Origin: Eubacteriaceae bacterium CHKCI004 | GTDB taxonomy: Bacteria; Bacillota; Clostridia; Lachnospirales; Lachnospiraceae | Direction of reading: 5' to 3' | Assembly (NCBI GenBank): GCA_900016875.1 | Contig: FCNR01000063.1 | Coordinates: 310,001 to 374,000, forward strand | Length of the DNA stretch: 64,000 bases | Shown here: in pieces, positions 1 through 8,115 of the stretch | Layout: every line of letters starts with the position of its first letter | How positions within the stretch are numbered: the first letter of the stretch is position 1 | Notes under the pieces: model-generated | Told to the model about the DNA's origin: nothing | Database searches by the model: none | Seen by the model: only the letters and a program-made list of their open reading frames with translations | Program-made: the position numbers and the translations under genes

Positions 1-1
1 G

Positions 2-1051
2 AAGGGTTCCGGGGAAGTGCTGGATGCTCTGACAACTATGCAGAGCAATCTTTCCGCTGTGAAAATGTCCACAGAGGAGCTGAAAACATTAAAACAGAGC
101 TCAAAAGATATCAGGGATGCTCTGGACAGCCTTTCTGCAGGTGCGGCCGATCTGGAGAAAAATCTGGGTTATACGCAGTTTAAGGCGTTGATGGAGAAAA
201 ACGGCGTGAATCTTGACAGTCTGCAGTCAGGAAACGAATCGGCACAGAGTGACTTCAGCACATTGCTTTCCTCGGTGGAATCAACCGTCGAAAAGCTGAA
301 AAAGACGGAGGGAATGGAAGAAGAAGCAGCGGCGCTGGAAAAACAGCTGGAGGGGCTGCAGTCATATGAGAAACTTTTTGCTGGAAACACCGGAGCTATC
401 GCGGGGATGAAAGAATATCTGGACAGTGTGGAAGGAGGAGCAGATTCTTTGAATGAAGGTCTGTCAGAGTTGTCAGCCAGTTATTCGGATTTTCATACGG
501 GAATATCCGGTCTGACAGATACTCTGCTTACATTATCGGGAAAACTGACAACATTATCCGACGGTGTTGATACGCTGGTTAAAAATTATAAAAAGCTTGA
601 CAGCGGGATCAATGAGTATACAGATGGTGTGGCAGCTATTGTTAAGAGTTATAAACAAGTGGTGAGCGGTGTTTCTTCTCTGGCAAAAGGGAGCAAAAAG
701 CTTTTGAAAGGTTCCAGGAATCTGGAAAACGGGACAGAGGAGTTTTATGAGAATCTTTCCGTGCTCTGTGACGGCGCGCTGGAACTCTCTGACGGAACTG
801 GAGAATTGCAGGAAGAAACCGGAACTATGGATAAAGAAGTGCAGGACAGAATAGATACAATTCTAGCTTCTCTGGAAGGAAAAGATACAAAGACAGTCTC
901 TTTTGTGTCACCAAAAAATAAAAATGTAAAGTCTGTGCAGTTCGTTATCAAAACCGCAGCAGTTGAAAAGAAAACAAAAGAAACTGTGGAAAAAGATACG
1001 GAGACGCAGGAAGGATTTATTGATAAATTCATAGATTTATTTCGTCCATAA
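2..1051 (+). CDS. Heptad-repeat coiled-coil protein, C-terminal part (5' end outside window)
   Basis: The reading frame is open to the left edge, so only the last 349 or so residues are present and the true start lies upstream. The protein is largely helical, with repeats of the X-X-X-Leu-X-X-Gly heptad type (for example LSDGVDTL, LAKGSKKLLKG, LENGTEEF, LSDGTGEL) in its middle and C-terminal half. Such repeats are typical of the extracytoplasmic part of YhgE/Pip-like and some MMPL-type membrane proteins. No membrane segment is visible in this part. The tail is Lys/Glu/Thr-rich and ends in a short amphipathic stretch before TAA. Function is not assignable from this fragment; a membrane-anchored envelope protein is the most likely class. 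Confidence 0.7.
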   Translation, partial: KGSGEVLDALTTMQSNLSAVKMSTEELKTLKQSSKDIRDALDSLSAGAADLEKNLGYTQFKALMEKNGVNLDSLQSGNESAQSDFSTLLSSVESTVEKLKKTEGMEEEAAALEKQLEGLQSYEKLFAGNTGAIAGMKEYLDSVEGGADSLNEGLSELSASYSDFHTGISGLTDTLLTLSGKLTTLSDGVDTLVKNYKKLDSGINEYTDGVAAIVKSYKQVVSGVSSLAKGSKKLLKGSRNLENGTEEFYENLSVLCDGALELSDGTGELQEETGTMDKEVQDRIDTILASLEGKDTKTVSFVSPKNKNVKSVQFVIKTAAVEKKTKETVEKDTETQEGFIDKFIDLFRP

Positions 1052-1107
1052 AAGGTCGGACGTTTTCTCTGTAAAGGCGGAGAATGAAAGAAATTCTTAA
1101 GAAAGCA

Positions 1108-1136
1108 TTGAAACCTCCGCCTTTCTGTGATAAAAT
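1108..1136 (+). promoter_or_regulatory. Putative mntP leader promoter
   Basis: TTGAAA (1108-1113) and TAAAAT (1131-1136) are separated by 17 nt, a good vegetative sigma-A pair. The predicted start near 1143 falls just before the riboswitch closing stem. The -35 region sits inside a long inverted repeat (1073-1082 with 1115-1124), which has no U-tract after it and so is not read here as a terminator. Confidence 0.6.
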
Positions 1137-1144
1137 GGCAGAAC

Positions 1145-1256
1145 ATGAGAGAGTAGTCGGCACAGATTGTGTGATGAGGTCAACATACTGGAGTAATCCT
1201 GGTCTCATCTTAAATGGCGAGACTTATCTGCAGATACAGGTGGGTCTTGTTTTTTT
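1145..1256 (+). promoter_or_regulatory. yybP-ykoY manganese riboswitch upstream of mntP
   Basis: The leader carries the two conserved internal loops of the yybP-ykoY family: GAGAGTAGTC near 1148-1157 and GTCAACATACTGG near 1179-1191. They are enclosed by a closing stem ATGAGA (1145-1150) with TCTCAT (1203-1208). A U-rich terminator follows at once, so control is probably transcriptional. The family is known to sense Mn2+ and commonly precedes mntP exporters, which matches the next gene. Folding was done by eye. Confidence 0.85.
1220..1256 (+). terminator. Intrinsic terminator in the mntP riboswitch expression platform
   Basis: An 11-bp stem (1220-1230 with 1237-1247, including G-U pairs) with a 6-nt loop is followed by a T-rich run to 1256, before the mntP ribosome site. 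GTCTC (1202-1206), part of the riboswitch closing stem, can instead pair with GAGAC (1219-1223), which overlaps the 5' arm of this terminator. Confidence 0.75.
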
Positions 1257-1323
1257 GTGCAAATGCACGGTCGCTGCCCTGCCTTTTCTGCGCAGTAAAC
1301 CACAGAAAAAGGAGTAAAAAGAG

Positions 1324-1884
1324 ATGAGTATTATTGAGTTGTTTATCATTGCAGTGGGACTTTCTATGGACGCCTTTGCGGTGTCTGTCTGTAAGGGGCT
1401 GTCTGTGCCCCGGGCAAAAAAAAGCCATCTTATCATCACAGGTTTATATTTCGGCGGATTTCAGGCGCTGATGCCTCTTATCGGGTATCTGCTGGGCGTC
1501 AATTTCCGACATATGATCACCAGCGTGGATCACTGGATCGCATTTATTCTGCTGGCGCTCATCGGCATTAACATGATCCGGGAGGCAAGAGAAGAGTCGG
1601 AAGAGCTTGACGCATCCTTTTCCGTGAAGGCGATGCTGCCGCTGGCCATTGCCACCAGCATTGACGCGCTGGCTGTCGGAATTACTTTTGCGTTTCTCCA
1701 TGTACAGATCGTACCTGCCATTACCTTTATCGGTGTGACTACATTTATACTGTCCGTGATCGGCGTGAAGATCGGTAATCTTTTTGGTGCAAAATATAAG
1801 TCATACGCAGAAATCGCCGGAGGAATCGTACTTATTTTACTTGGAACGAAAATTTTATTAGAACATTTGGAAATTTTAGTGTAG
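1324..1884 (+). CDS. mntP: Manganese efflux pump MntP
   Basis: This 186-residue protein has about six hydrophobic segments and the usual MntP length. The family exports Mn2+ across the cytoplasmic membrane when the ion is in excess. Two internally related halves each carry an acidic intramembrane motif: [11 protein letters not shown] near residue 16 and [13 protein letters not shown] near residue 108, as expected for the metal path. The ATG follows AAAAAGGAG at good spacing. It is a single-gene unit under the yybP-ykoY riboswitch, which agrees with the assignment. A short spacer with no clear terminator separates it from glgA. Confidence 0.93.
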   Translation: MSIIELFIIAVGLSMDAFAVSVCKGLSVPRAKKSHLIITGLYFGGFQALMPLIGYLLGVNFRHMITSVDHWIAFILLALIGINMIREAREESEELDASFSVKAMLPLAIATSIDALAVGITFAFLHVQIVPAITFIGVTTFILSVIGVKIGNLFGAKYKSYAEIAGGIVLILLGTKILLEHLEILV

Positions 1885-2044
1885 AATAGAAGCAGAAGGT
1901 CTTTGGCGAGGCTTCCGGCAGGAATCGGAGGCCGGATGTGAAGGACTGAAAATGAAAAGACAGTGATACACAGCTGTGTGCCGGCCAGGTGAGAGCGGGA
2001 ATCGCGCGCAGGCTGTGGATCTGTATATGAGACGGGAGGATGCT

Positions 2045-3481
2045 ATGAAAAAAATACTCTATGCAGCAGCAGAATGTTCCCCGTTTATCAAGACCGGGGG
2101 ACTGGGAGCCGTAGTCGGTTCACTGCCTAAACAATTAAAGGAACGGGGCTATGATGTCCGTATTGTACTTCCCGCCTATGAATGTATCGATGAGAAATGG
2201 AAAAATCAAATGACGGTCTCTTTGCCGTTCCCGGTTCATATGGGATGGCGGAGACATCCGATCACCATCAACACTCTGGAATATCAGGGAATCACCTGCT
2301 ATTTCCTCGCCTGTGACCATTATTTTTCCGGGGACAGCCCTTATTCGGAAATGTGGATGGACATCGAGAAGTTCAGCTTCTTTTCTAAAGCTGTGCTGGA
2401 GATGCTTTCCTATCTGGAATTTGAGCCGGACATTATTCACTGCCATGACTGGCAGACCGGGCTGATTCCTGTCTATCTGAAAACAGAATACGGCAATAAT
2501 CCGTACTACAAAAATATTAAAACTGTGATGACTCTTCACAACATGCGTTTTCAGGGAACGACGGATGTGAACACATTAAAAGACATCACCGGGCTTCCGG
2601 ATGAGGTGTTCGCCTTTGATAAGCTGGAGTTTTACGGGCAGGGCAATATGTTAAAAGGCGGCATCGCCTATGCCGATAAGGTCACCACGGTCAGCAGCAC
2701 CTACGCCAAAGAGATCCAGGAGCCGGAATACGGAGAGGGACTGGAAGGTCTCCTTCAGTACCGCAAAAATGATCTGAGTGGCATTGTCAACGGCATTGAT
2801 TATCAGATTTACAGCCCGGTGCAGGATGAATATATCAAATATCATTATAATGCCAATACATTTCGCAGGGCAAAGAAGAAAAATAAAGTGTATCTGCAGA
2901 ATGAAGCGGGGCTGCCGGCGGACAAAAATATTTTTACCGTCTGCATCATATCCCGGCTCACCGAGCAGAAAGGACTGGATCTTCTGATTCCGCAGCTCAA
3001 TGATTTCCTGAGCGGCGATGTGCAGCTCTATATCCTTGGCGGCGGAGAGGAGCGCTATGAAGGAATCTTTGCCAGCGTGAAGACCAGATATCCTGACAAA
3101 GTTTTCTTTGATGTGAATTATTCCGACGCCATGGCGAAATATATGTACGCCGGCTGTGACGCCACGCTGATGCCGTCGAAGTTTGAGCCGTGCGGACTGT
3201 CCCAGCTTATGGCGCTTCGCTACGGTACCGTGCCGATCGTCCGGCTGACCGGCGGTCTTAAGGATACGGTGAAGGTCTATGACAGCAGATATCACACGGG
3301 AACAGGTTTCGGTTTTGAGGAATATTCAATGGAAGCGCTGCGGGATACGCTGCAGGAGGCTATGGCCGTATACCGACAGCAGCCGGAAGAGTGGAACCGT
3401 ATAGCGGAGAGAGGAATGCGGGAGAATTATTCATGGAATACTTCCTGCCTGGAATATGAGAAGCTCTATGCAGGCATGTGA
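2045..3481 (+). CDS. glgA: Glycogen synthase GlgA (ADP-glucose type)
   Basis: GlgA extends alpha-1,4-glucan chains from ADP-glucose in the cytoplasm (GT5 family, GT-B fold). At 478 residues it has normal family length. The N-terminal KTGGLGAVVGSLPK carries the KxGGL donor-binding signature. The C-terminal lobe holds SRLTEQKGLDLL and the acidic EPCGLSQLMALRYG motif with the following TGGLKDTV. The chosen ATG is preceded by GGGAGGA; a longer in-frame opening upstream lacks a ribosome site. It stands alone here, without glgC, glgB or glgD, and ends at a strong terminator. GlgP and MalQ are encoded about 58 kb away in this window. Confidence 0.95.
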   Translation: MKKILYAAAECSPFIKTGGLGAVVGSLPKQLKERGYDVRIVLPAYECIDEKWKNQMTVSLPFPVHMGWRRHPITINTLEYQGITCYFLACDHYFSGDSPYSEMWMDIEKFSFFSKAVLEMLSYLEFEPDIIHCHDWQTGLIPVYLKTEYGNNPYYKNIKTVMTLHNMRFQGTTDVNTLKDITGLPDEVFAFDKLEFYGQGNMLKGGIAYADKVTTVSSTYAKEIQEPEYGEGLEGLLQYRKNDLSGIVNGIDYQIYSPVQDEYIKYHYNANTFRRAKKKNKVYLQNEAGLPADKNIFTVCIISRLTEQKGLDLLIPQLNDFLSGDVQLYILGGGEERYEGIFASVKTRYPDKVFFDVNYSDAMAKYMYAGCDATLMPSKFEPCGLSQLMALRYGTVPIVRLTGGLKDTVKVYDSRYHTGTGFGFEEYSMEALRDTLQEAMAVYRQQPEEWNRIAERGMRENYSWNTSCLEYEKLYAGM

Positions 3482-3511
3482 TAAAAATTAAATAATATCA
3501 GATAACAGAGG

Positions 3512-3558
3512 ACCAGGCAGCCGGAGAAATCATCTCCGGCTGCCTGGTTATTTTATTT
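3512..3558 (+). terminator. Terminator after glgA, possibly shared with hppA
   Basis: A perfect 16-bp stem (3512-3527 with 3533-3548) has a 5-nt loop and a T-rich tail TATTTTATTT. It lies between the convergent glgA and hppA genes and may act in both directions. Confidence 0.9.
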
Positions 3559-3579
3559 GAAAAAAAGGATGTAAATAAA

Positions 3580-5679
3580 TCAGAAAATATGATAATTCAC
3601 TACAAGTGCCGCAAATACGATGGATACCATCGAAAGAAGTTTGATCAGGATATTGATGGAAGGTCCTGAGGTATCTTTAAATGGATCGCCTACTGTATCG
3701 CCGACAACTGCGGCTTTGTGGCATTCACTGCCTTTGCCGCCATGGGCGCCGCCCTCAATGTATTTCTTAGCGTTATCCCAGGCTCCTCCGGCGTTGGCCA
3801 TGAAGACTGCCATGAGAAATCCGGTGGCTGTGGCGCCTGTAAGAAGACCGATGACACCGTTATAGCCGAGTATCAGGCCGGTAACGACCGGAGTTATGAT
3901 TGCGAGAAGAGTCGGAGCGATCATTTCCCGGAGACTGGCTTTCGTACAGATATCGACACATTTGGTATAGTCGGCTTCTGCTTTGCCATCCATGAGACCG
4001 GTGATTTCTCTGAACTGGCGGCGGACTTCCACAACGATACTCTGAGCAGCCCGTCCTACGGATTCCATGGTAAGGGCGGCGAATACAAATGGAAGACAGG
4101 CTCCGATAAAGATTCCCACCAGAACAGTTGGATTCATGACACTCATGTCAAGAGTGATGTCCGCGCCTCCGACTTCCTGTACTTTTTCCACATAGGAAGC
4201 GATCAGAGCAAGGGCGGTCAGAGCTGCGGAGCCAATGGCAAATCCTTTGCCGGTTGCGGCTGTTGTATTGCCAAGAGAATCGAGAGCATCCGTACGTTTT
4301 CTTACGTCTGCATCCAGACCTGCCATCTCGGCGATGCCGCCGGCATTATCGGCAATTGGTCCGTAGGCATCTGTAGCCAGAGTGATTCCCAGAGTCGACA
4401 ACATTCCCACTGCGGCCAAAGCGATACCATAAAGACCTCTGGTGGAATCAATGAATCCGCCGGAGAAAGAATAAGCAGCCATGACGCAGACAGCGATAAT
4501 GATGATAGGAACAGCTGTTGATAACATTCCAAGACTTAAACCGCCAATGATAATCGTTGCAGACCCGGTTTCCGACTGACCGGCCAGATTCTGCGTCGGT
4601 TTATATGTATCTGATGTAAAATATTCAGTGAAAAAGCCAATGAGCACACCTGCAAGAAGTCCGGCGAGAATGGCGAAATAAAAACCAATGAAATCCTTAC
4701 CCAGAACAAACCATACTACCGGAAAAGCAACGACGGCAATAAGAATCGCACTGGTGTTTGTGCCGCGGCGGAGAGCTTTAAGAAGCGTACTCTGTTCTGT
4801 ACTTTCTCCGGTCTTTACAAGAAGAGAGCCGATGATGGAGGCCAGAACACCCACAGCTGCAAGAATCATAGGAATGACCACGGCGTTGACACGATCTACG
4901 GATTCGATCCGGTTAAAGGCAATAACACCCAGAGCACATGCGGATAATACGGAGCCAACATAAGATTCATATAAGTCTGCGCCCATGCCGGCAACGTCAC
5001 CTACATTATCGCCTACGTTGTCAGCGATAACGGCCGGGTTTCTGGGATCATCCTCCGGGATACCGACCTCAACCTTGCCCACAAGGTCTGCACCCACATC
5101 GGCAGCTTTCGTATAAATACCGCCGCCCACACGGGCGAACAGCGCCATGGAAGATGCGCCCATACCAAAGGTCAGCATAGTACTTGTGATATCTTCGATT
5201 GGAAGCTTAAATACCAGACGTAAGAGAAGATACCAGATGGAAATATCCAGAAGTCCCAGACCAACCACCGTAAATCCCATAACGGAGCCGGCGGAGAAAG
5301 CAACATTCAGACCCTTATTCAGTCCGCTCTGACAGGCCGCTGCCGTTCTGGCGTTGGCTCTTGTGGCGATCTGCATTCCCACGAAACCCGACAATCCGGA
5401 AAAGAATCCTCCGGTCAGGAAAGCAAACGGAACGAACCAGGTCAGAAAACCAAGAACTGCCATAATAAAGAGGATGATAAACATTCCTGCAAAGAACGCG
5501 ATCAGAATCTTATACTGACGTCTCAGATAAGCCATAGCTCCCTGATGGATCAATGAAGAAATTTTTTTCATCCTGTCATTTCCTTCCGGAAATCCCAGTA
5601 CCTTTTTTGCTCTGCTGGCTGCAAATAAAAGTGCGATAACAGAGCCGAACAATGTTAATAAAGCCAATTGATTATCCAT
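3580..5679 (-). CDS. hppA: Membrane-bound pyrophosphatase, K+-dependent type (ion pump)
   Basis: This 699-residue integral membrane enzyme hydrolyses pyrophosphate and pumps H+ or Na+ out of the cytoplasm. Hallmarks are present: the substrate motif [11 protein letters not shown], the Asp-rich [18 protein letters not shown], and a C-terminal [14 protein letters not shown]. In [18 protein letters not shown] the diagnostic position is Ala, and Gly stands three residues on; K+-independent enzymes have Lys there. This points to the K+-dependent branch, which includes Na+- and H+-pumping members; the transported ion cannot be settled by eye. The ATG has an AAGGGGG ribosome site. It is monocistronic, divergent from the tnpB element and convergent with glgA. 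Confidence 0.95.
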   Translation of the reverse strand: MDNQLALLTLFGSVIALLFAASRAKKVLGFPEGNDRMKKISSLIHQGAMAYLRRQYKILIAFFAGMFIILFIMAVLGFLTWFVPFAFLTGGFFSGLSGFVGMQIATRANARTAAACQSGLNKGLNVAFSAGSVMGFTVVGLGLLDISIWYLLLRLVFKLPIEDITSTMLTFGMGASSMALFARVGGGIYTKAADVGADLVGKVEVGIPEDDPRNPAVIADNVGDNVGDVAGMGADLYESYVGSVLSACALGVIAFNRIESVDRVNAVVIPMILAAVGVLASIIGSLLVKTGESTEQSTLLKALRRGTNTSAILIAVVAFPVVWFVLGKDFIGFYFAILAGLLAGVLIGFFTEYFTSDTYKPTQNLAGQSETGSATIIIGGLSLGMLSTAVPIIIIAVCVMAAYSFSGGFIDSTRGLYGIALAAVGMLSTLGITLATDAYGPIADNAGGIAEMAGLDADVRKRTDALDSLGNTTAATGKGFAIGSAALTALALIASYVEKVQEVGGADITLDMSVMNPTVLVGIFIGACLPFVFAALTMESVGRAAQSIVVEVRRQFREITGLMDGKAEADYTKCVDICTKASLREMIAPTLLAIITPVVTGLILGYNGVIGLLTGATATGFLMAVFMANAGGAWDNAKKYIEGGAHGGKGSECHKAAVVGDTVGDPFKDTSGPSINILIKLLSMVSIVFAALVVNYHIF

Positions 5680-5717
5680 TCATTTTTCCCCCTTTTTGAA
5701 CGGTTTTTATGTTATTT

Positions 5718-5746
5718 ATTATAACACTTTTACTAAAAATGGTGAA
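5718..5746 (-). promoter_or_regulatory. Putative hppA promoter
   Basis: On the minus strand a perfect TATAAT (5718-5723) has TTCACC (5741-5746) 17 nt upstream. The -35 is poor, so the call rests on the -10 and its position about 40 nt before the hppA start. Confidence 0.45.
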
Positions 5747-5858
5747 GATATTTCTGAAATTATTTGTTTTTTTAACAAAAAATACCGATACCTATTGAAA
5801 TTTTAAAGAAAAGTTTTGATATTTATATGATGTTTGCTACTTTTTCTGAACATAAAAA

Positions 5859-5898
5859 GAACACTTGTTCTACATATAAAAGTATGTTATAGTATAAT
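5859..5898 (+). promoter_or_regulatory. tnpB promoter overlapped by a LexA (SOS)-like box
   Basis: GAACACTTGTTC (5859-5870) fits the Gram-positive LexA core GAAC-N4-GTTC and is palindromic to AGAACA-CT-TGTTCT. Its right half supplies TTGTTC (5865-5870), a -35-like hexamer 17 nt before TATAGT (5888-5893); a perfect TATAAT follows at 5893-5898. A repressor bound here would cover the -35 of the only promoter seen before tnpB. LexA identity is inferred from the motif alone. Confidence 0.5.
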
Positions 5899-5939
5899 TA
5901 ATTGAAAGAAGAAAAAGGACAGACAGGAGATGGCAGCAA

Positions 5940-7043
5940 ATGTTAAAAGCATATAAATACAGAATATATCCTGATAATGTGCAAAAGGTGCAGATTGCAA
6001 AAACATTTGGCTGCTGCCGTTTTGTTTATAATCAGACACTCGCATATCGAAAAGAAAGATATGAAAAAGAGAAAAGATATGTCAGTAAAACAGACTGTAA
6101 TAATTACTGCAACAGAGAATTAAAGAAAGAATATGAATGGCTGAGGGATGTGGATAAATTTGCTCTGACAAATGCAATCTATAACATGGATTCTGCCTAT
6201 CAGAAATTTTTTAAAGAACATAGAGGGTATCCGAAGTTTAAGAGTAAACACGACAACCATAAATCATACACAACAAATTTTACGAACGGAAATATAGCGG
6301 TAGATTTTGAGAAGGGTAAGGTAAAACTGCCGAAATTAAAAGAAGTGAAGGCAAAACTGCACAGAGATTTTAGCGGTCAGATAAAATCGGTCACCGTATC
6401 GCAAGTGCCAAGCGGGAAATACTATGTATCAATATTGGTGGAAACAGAGCATGGAGAATTACCGCATACAAAGAAGGAGATTGGTCTGGATTTGGGAATT
6501 AAGAATTTGTGTATCACATCAGACGGAAGGAAATACGAAAATCCAAAGATAATAAAAAAATATGAGAAAAAACTAGCAAAATTGCAAAGGCAGCTGGCAC
6601 ATAAAGAAAAAGGCAGCAGTAATTATTATAAGACAAAGAAAAAAATAGCGTTATGCCATGAGAAAATCACAAATATAAGAAAGGATCATTTGCATAGGAT
6701 AACCCATGAGATCATCAGCGAGAACCAAGTGATAGTCTCTGAGAATCTGCGGATAAAAAATATGGTAAAAAATCATCATCTGGCAAAATCCATAATAGAT
6801 GTATCGTGGTATGAACTGACAAGGCAATTAGAGTATAAGGCAAAATGGAACGGAAGAAGGTACATAAAAATAGACACATATTATGCCAGTAGCCAGTTAT
6901 GTTCCGTTTGCGGTTATCAGAACAGGGACATAAAAAATCTATCTGTAAGGAAGTGGGTATGTCCAAAATGCGGAGAAATGCATGACAGAGATATAAATGC
7001 GGCGAAAAATATATTAGCCGAAGGATTACGTCAGATAGCATAA
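5940..7043 (+). CDS. tnpB: RNA-guided endonuclease TnpB
   Basis: TnpB proteins are omega-RNA-guided DNA nucleases, ancestors of Cas12, that help retain IS200/IS605 elements. This copy has 367 residues, a typical length. The N-terminal helical region opens with [11 protein letters not shown]. The RuvC-like core looks complete: D184 in GLDLGIKN, E268 in VSENL and D351 in [10 protein letters not shown]. The zinc ribbon is present as CSVCG (321-325) and CPKCG (341-345). The ATG follows AGGAGA by 9 nt. The gene is A-rich compared with its neighbours, in keeping with a mobile origin. An SOS-like box overlaps its promoter. Confidence 0.93.
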   Translation: MLKAYKYRIYPDNVQKVQIAKTFGCCRFVYNQTLAYRKERYEKEKRYVSKTDCNNYCNRELKKEYEWLRDVDKFALTNAIYNMDSAYQKFFKEHRGYPKFKSKHDNHKSYTTNFTNGNIAVDFEKGKVKLPKLKEVKAKLHRDFSGQIKSVTVSQVPSGKYYVSILVETEHGELPHTKKEIGLDLGIKNLCITSDGRKYENPKIIKKYEKKLAKLQRQLAHKEKGSSNYYKTKKKIALCHEKITNIRKDHLHRITHEIISENQVIVSENLRIKNMVKNHHLAKSIIDVSWYELTRQLEYKAKWNGRRYIKIDTYYASSQLCSVCGYQNRDIKNLSVRKWVCPKCGEMHDRDINAAKNILAEGLRQIA

Positions 7044-7168
7044 AAAATACGTAGGGCAGGGACTGCCCGAATCAACGCCTGTGGAGATAGTAGGTTACGA
7101 GGTTGATGAAGCAGGAAACTCAATGACTTTAGGCAATGGGTAGTTCACAATAATTTCGTTGTCAAATA
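6980..7168 (+). ncRNA. Predicted omega RNA (guide RNA) of TnpB, with guide taken from the flank
   Basis: Omega RNAs of this family overlap the end of tnpB and run through the right end. Here stems GGGCA/TGCCC (7054-7058 with 7064-7068) and ATCAAC/GTTGAT (7071-7076 with 7102-7107) are visible, and the scaffold appears to end at GGTAGTTCAC (about 7139-7148). The next 16-20 nt, starting AATAATTTCG, would be the guide and derive from the host flank. Limits are estimates. Confidence 0.55.
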
Positions 7169-7200
7169 TAATGGGTAAAAAGAAATAAAAGGAGTAAAAA

Positions 7201-8070
7201 ATGAGATACGAAGGAAATATTTACCGTCCTCCCAGTGAGGCACGCAGCCTGATTATTCAGGTGACTGTCGGATGCAGTCACAATCGCTGCACGTTCTGCA
7301 ATATGTATAAAGATAAGAAGTTCCGTATCCGCCATAAAGAAGAAGTGTTGCTGGATTTGGATGAAATGTCCGAAATATACGGGGAATTGCCGCTGCGTAT
7401 CTTCCTTGCAGATGGCGATGCTCTTGTACTGAAAACGGAAGATTTGCTGGATATCCTAAGATATATAAAGATAAAATTCCCATTTTGTCAGCGGATCACA
7501 GCTTACGCTACAGTGCAGGATATTCTGCGGAAAGGAGACGAGGAGCTTGCGCTGCTGAAAAAGGAAGGGCTTTCCATGGTCTATGTGGGCGCGGAGACCG
7601 GCGACCCGGTGATACTCACTCACGTGAAAAAAGATGTGACAGTGGAACAGATGATACAGGCGGCAGAGAAGCTGAAACGGTGCGGCATAAAGCTGTCCCT
7701 CACCCTCATTTCGGGTCTGGGCGGCAGGGAACGCCTGAAAGAACACGCGCTGGAGTCGGCCCGTCTGGTCTCTGCCATGAAACCGGAATATCTGGGATTC
7801 CTGACGCTGATGCTGGAGAAGGGCGCGCCGATTCTTTCCGAGATTCGCGCCGGCAGCATGACTCTCCTCACGCCGGACGATGTGATGGAAGAGACGAAAC
7901 TGTTTCTCAGCCATGTGGACTCCGAGGGAACCATTTACCGCGCCAATCACGCTTCCAACTACCTGGCGTTAAAAGGCACGTTAAACCGGGACATTCCGGC
8001 CATGCTGGCGCAGGTGGAAGAGGCGGAGAAAAGACAGGGCTATAAGGCAGAACGATACAGGATGTTGTAA
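7201..8070 (+). CDS. Radical SAM protein of unknown substrate
   Basis: This 289-residue protein has a radical SAM barrel. The cluster motif near residue 25, CSHNRCTFC, reads C-X4-C-X2-C rather than the common C-X3-C-X2-C, and is followed by NMYKDKKFR. Later parts fit Elp3/HemN-like enzymes: a GADGDAL-like segment (LADGDALVL), VYVGAETGD, and LTLISGLGG. No SPASM, TRAM or B12 domain is seen. The ATG follows AAAGGAG. It may be monocistronic and lies just downstream of the TnpB element, whose insertion could have changed its promoter. The reaction is not assigned. Confidence 0.8.
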   Translation: MRYEGNIYRPPSEARSLIIQVTVGCSHNRCTFCNMYKDKKFRIRHKEEVLLDLDEMSEIYGELPLRIFLADGDALVLKTEDLLDILRYIKIKFPFCQRITAYATVQDILRKGDEELALLKKEGLSMVYVGAETGDPVILTHVKKDVTVEQMIQAAEKLKRCGIKLSLTLISGLGGRERLKEHALESARLVSAMKPEYLGFLTLMLEKGAPILSEIRAGSMTLLTPDDVMEETKLFLSHVDSEGTIYRANHASNYLALKGTLNRDIPAMLAQVEEAEKRQGYKAERYRML

Positions 8071-8115
8071 CAGGAGGAACATATGCTTTATGATAAAGCC
8101 ATGTCGACAGTCTTT

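Larger units (their letters stand above)
5851..7148 (+). mobile_element. Solo-tnpB element of the IS200/IS605 (IS1341-like) group, left end approximate
   Basis: One intact tnpB is followed by a structured right end that stops at GGGTAGTTCAC near 7148. No tnpA (HUH transposase) lies on either side, so the element depends on outside help for movement. It sits between divergent hppA and the downstream radical SAM gene. The left end could not be placed; it lies somewhere between the hppA promoter (5746) and the tnpB promoter, so the start given is a guess. Confidence 0.5.

Noticed and set aside
1073-1124. Inverted repeat after the first gene as a terminator
   Set aside because: The 10-bp arms are 32 nt apart and no T-run follows; the region is better read as the mntP promoter.
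1084-1317. Reading frame of 77 codons upstream of mntP
   Set aside because: It spans the promoter, riboswitch and terminator and has no ribosome site.
3718-4521. Long plus-strand frame of 267 codons opposite hppA
   Set aside because: It is an antisense shadow of the pyrophosphatase gene, with no ribosome site and composition typical of a reverse-frame artefact.
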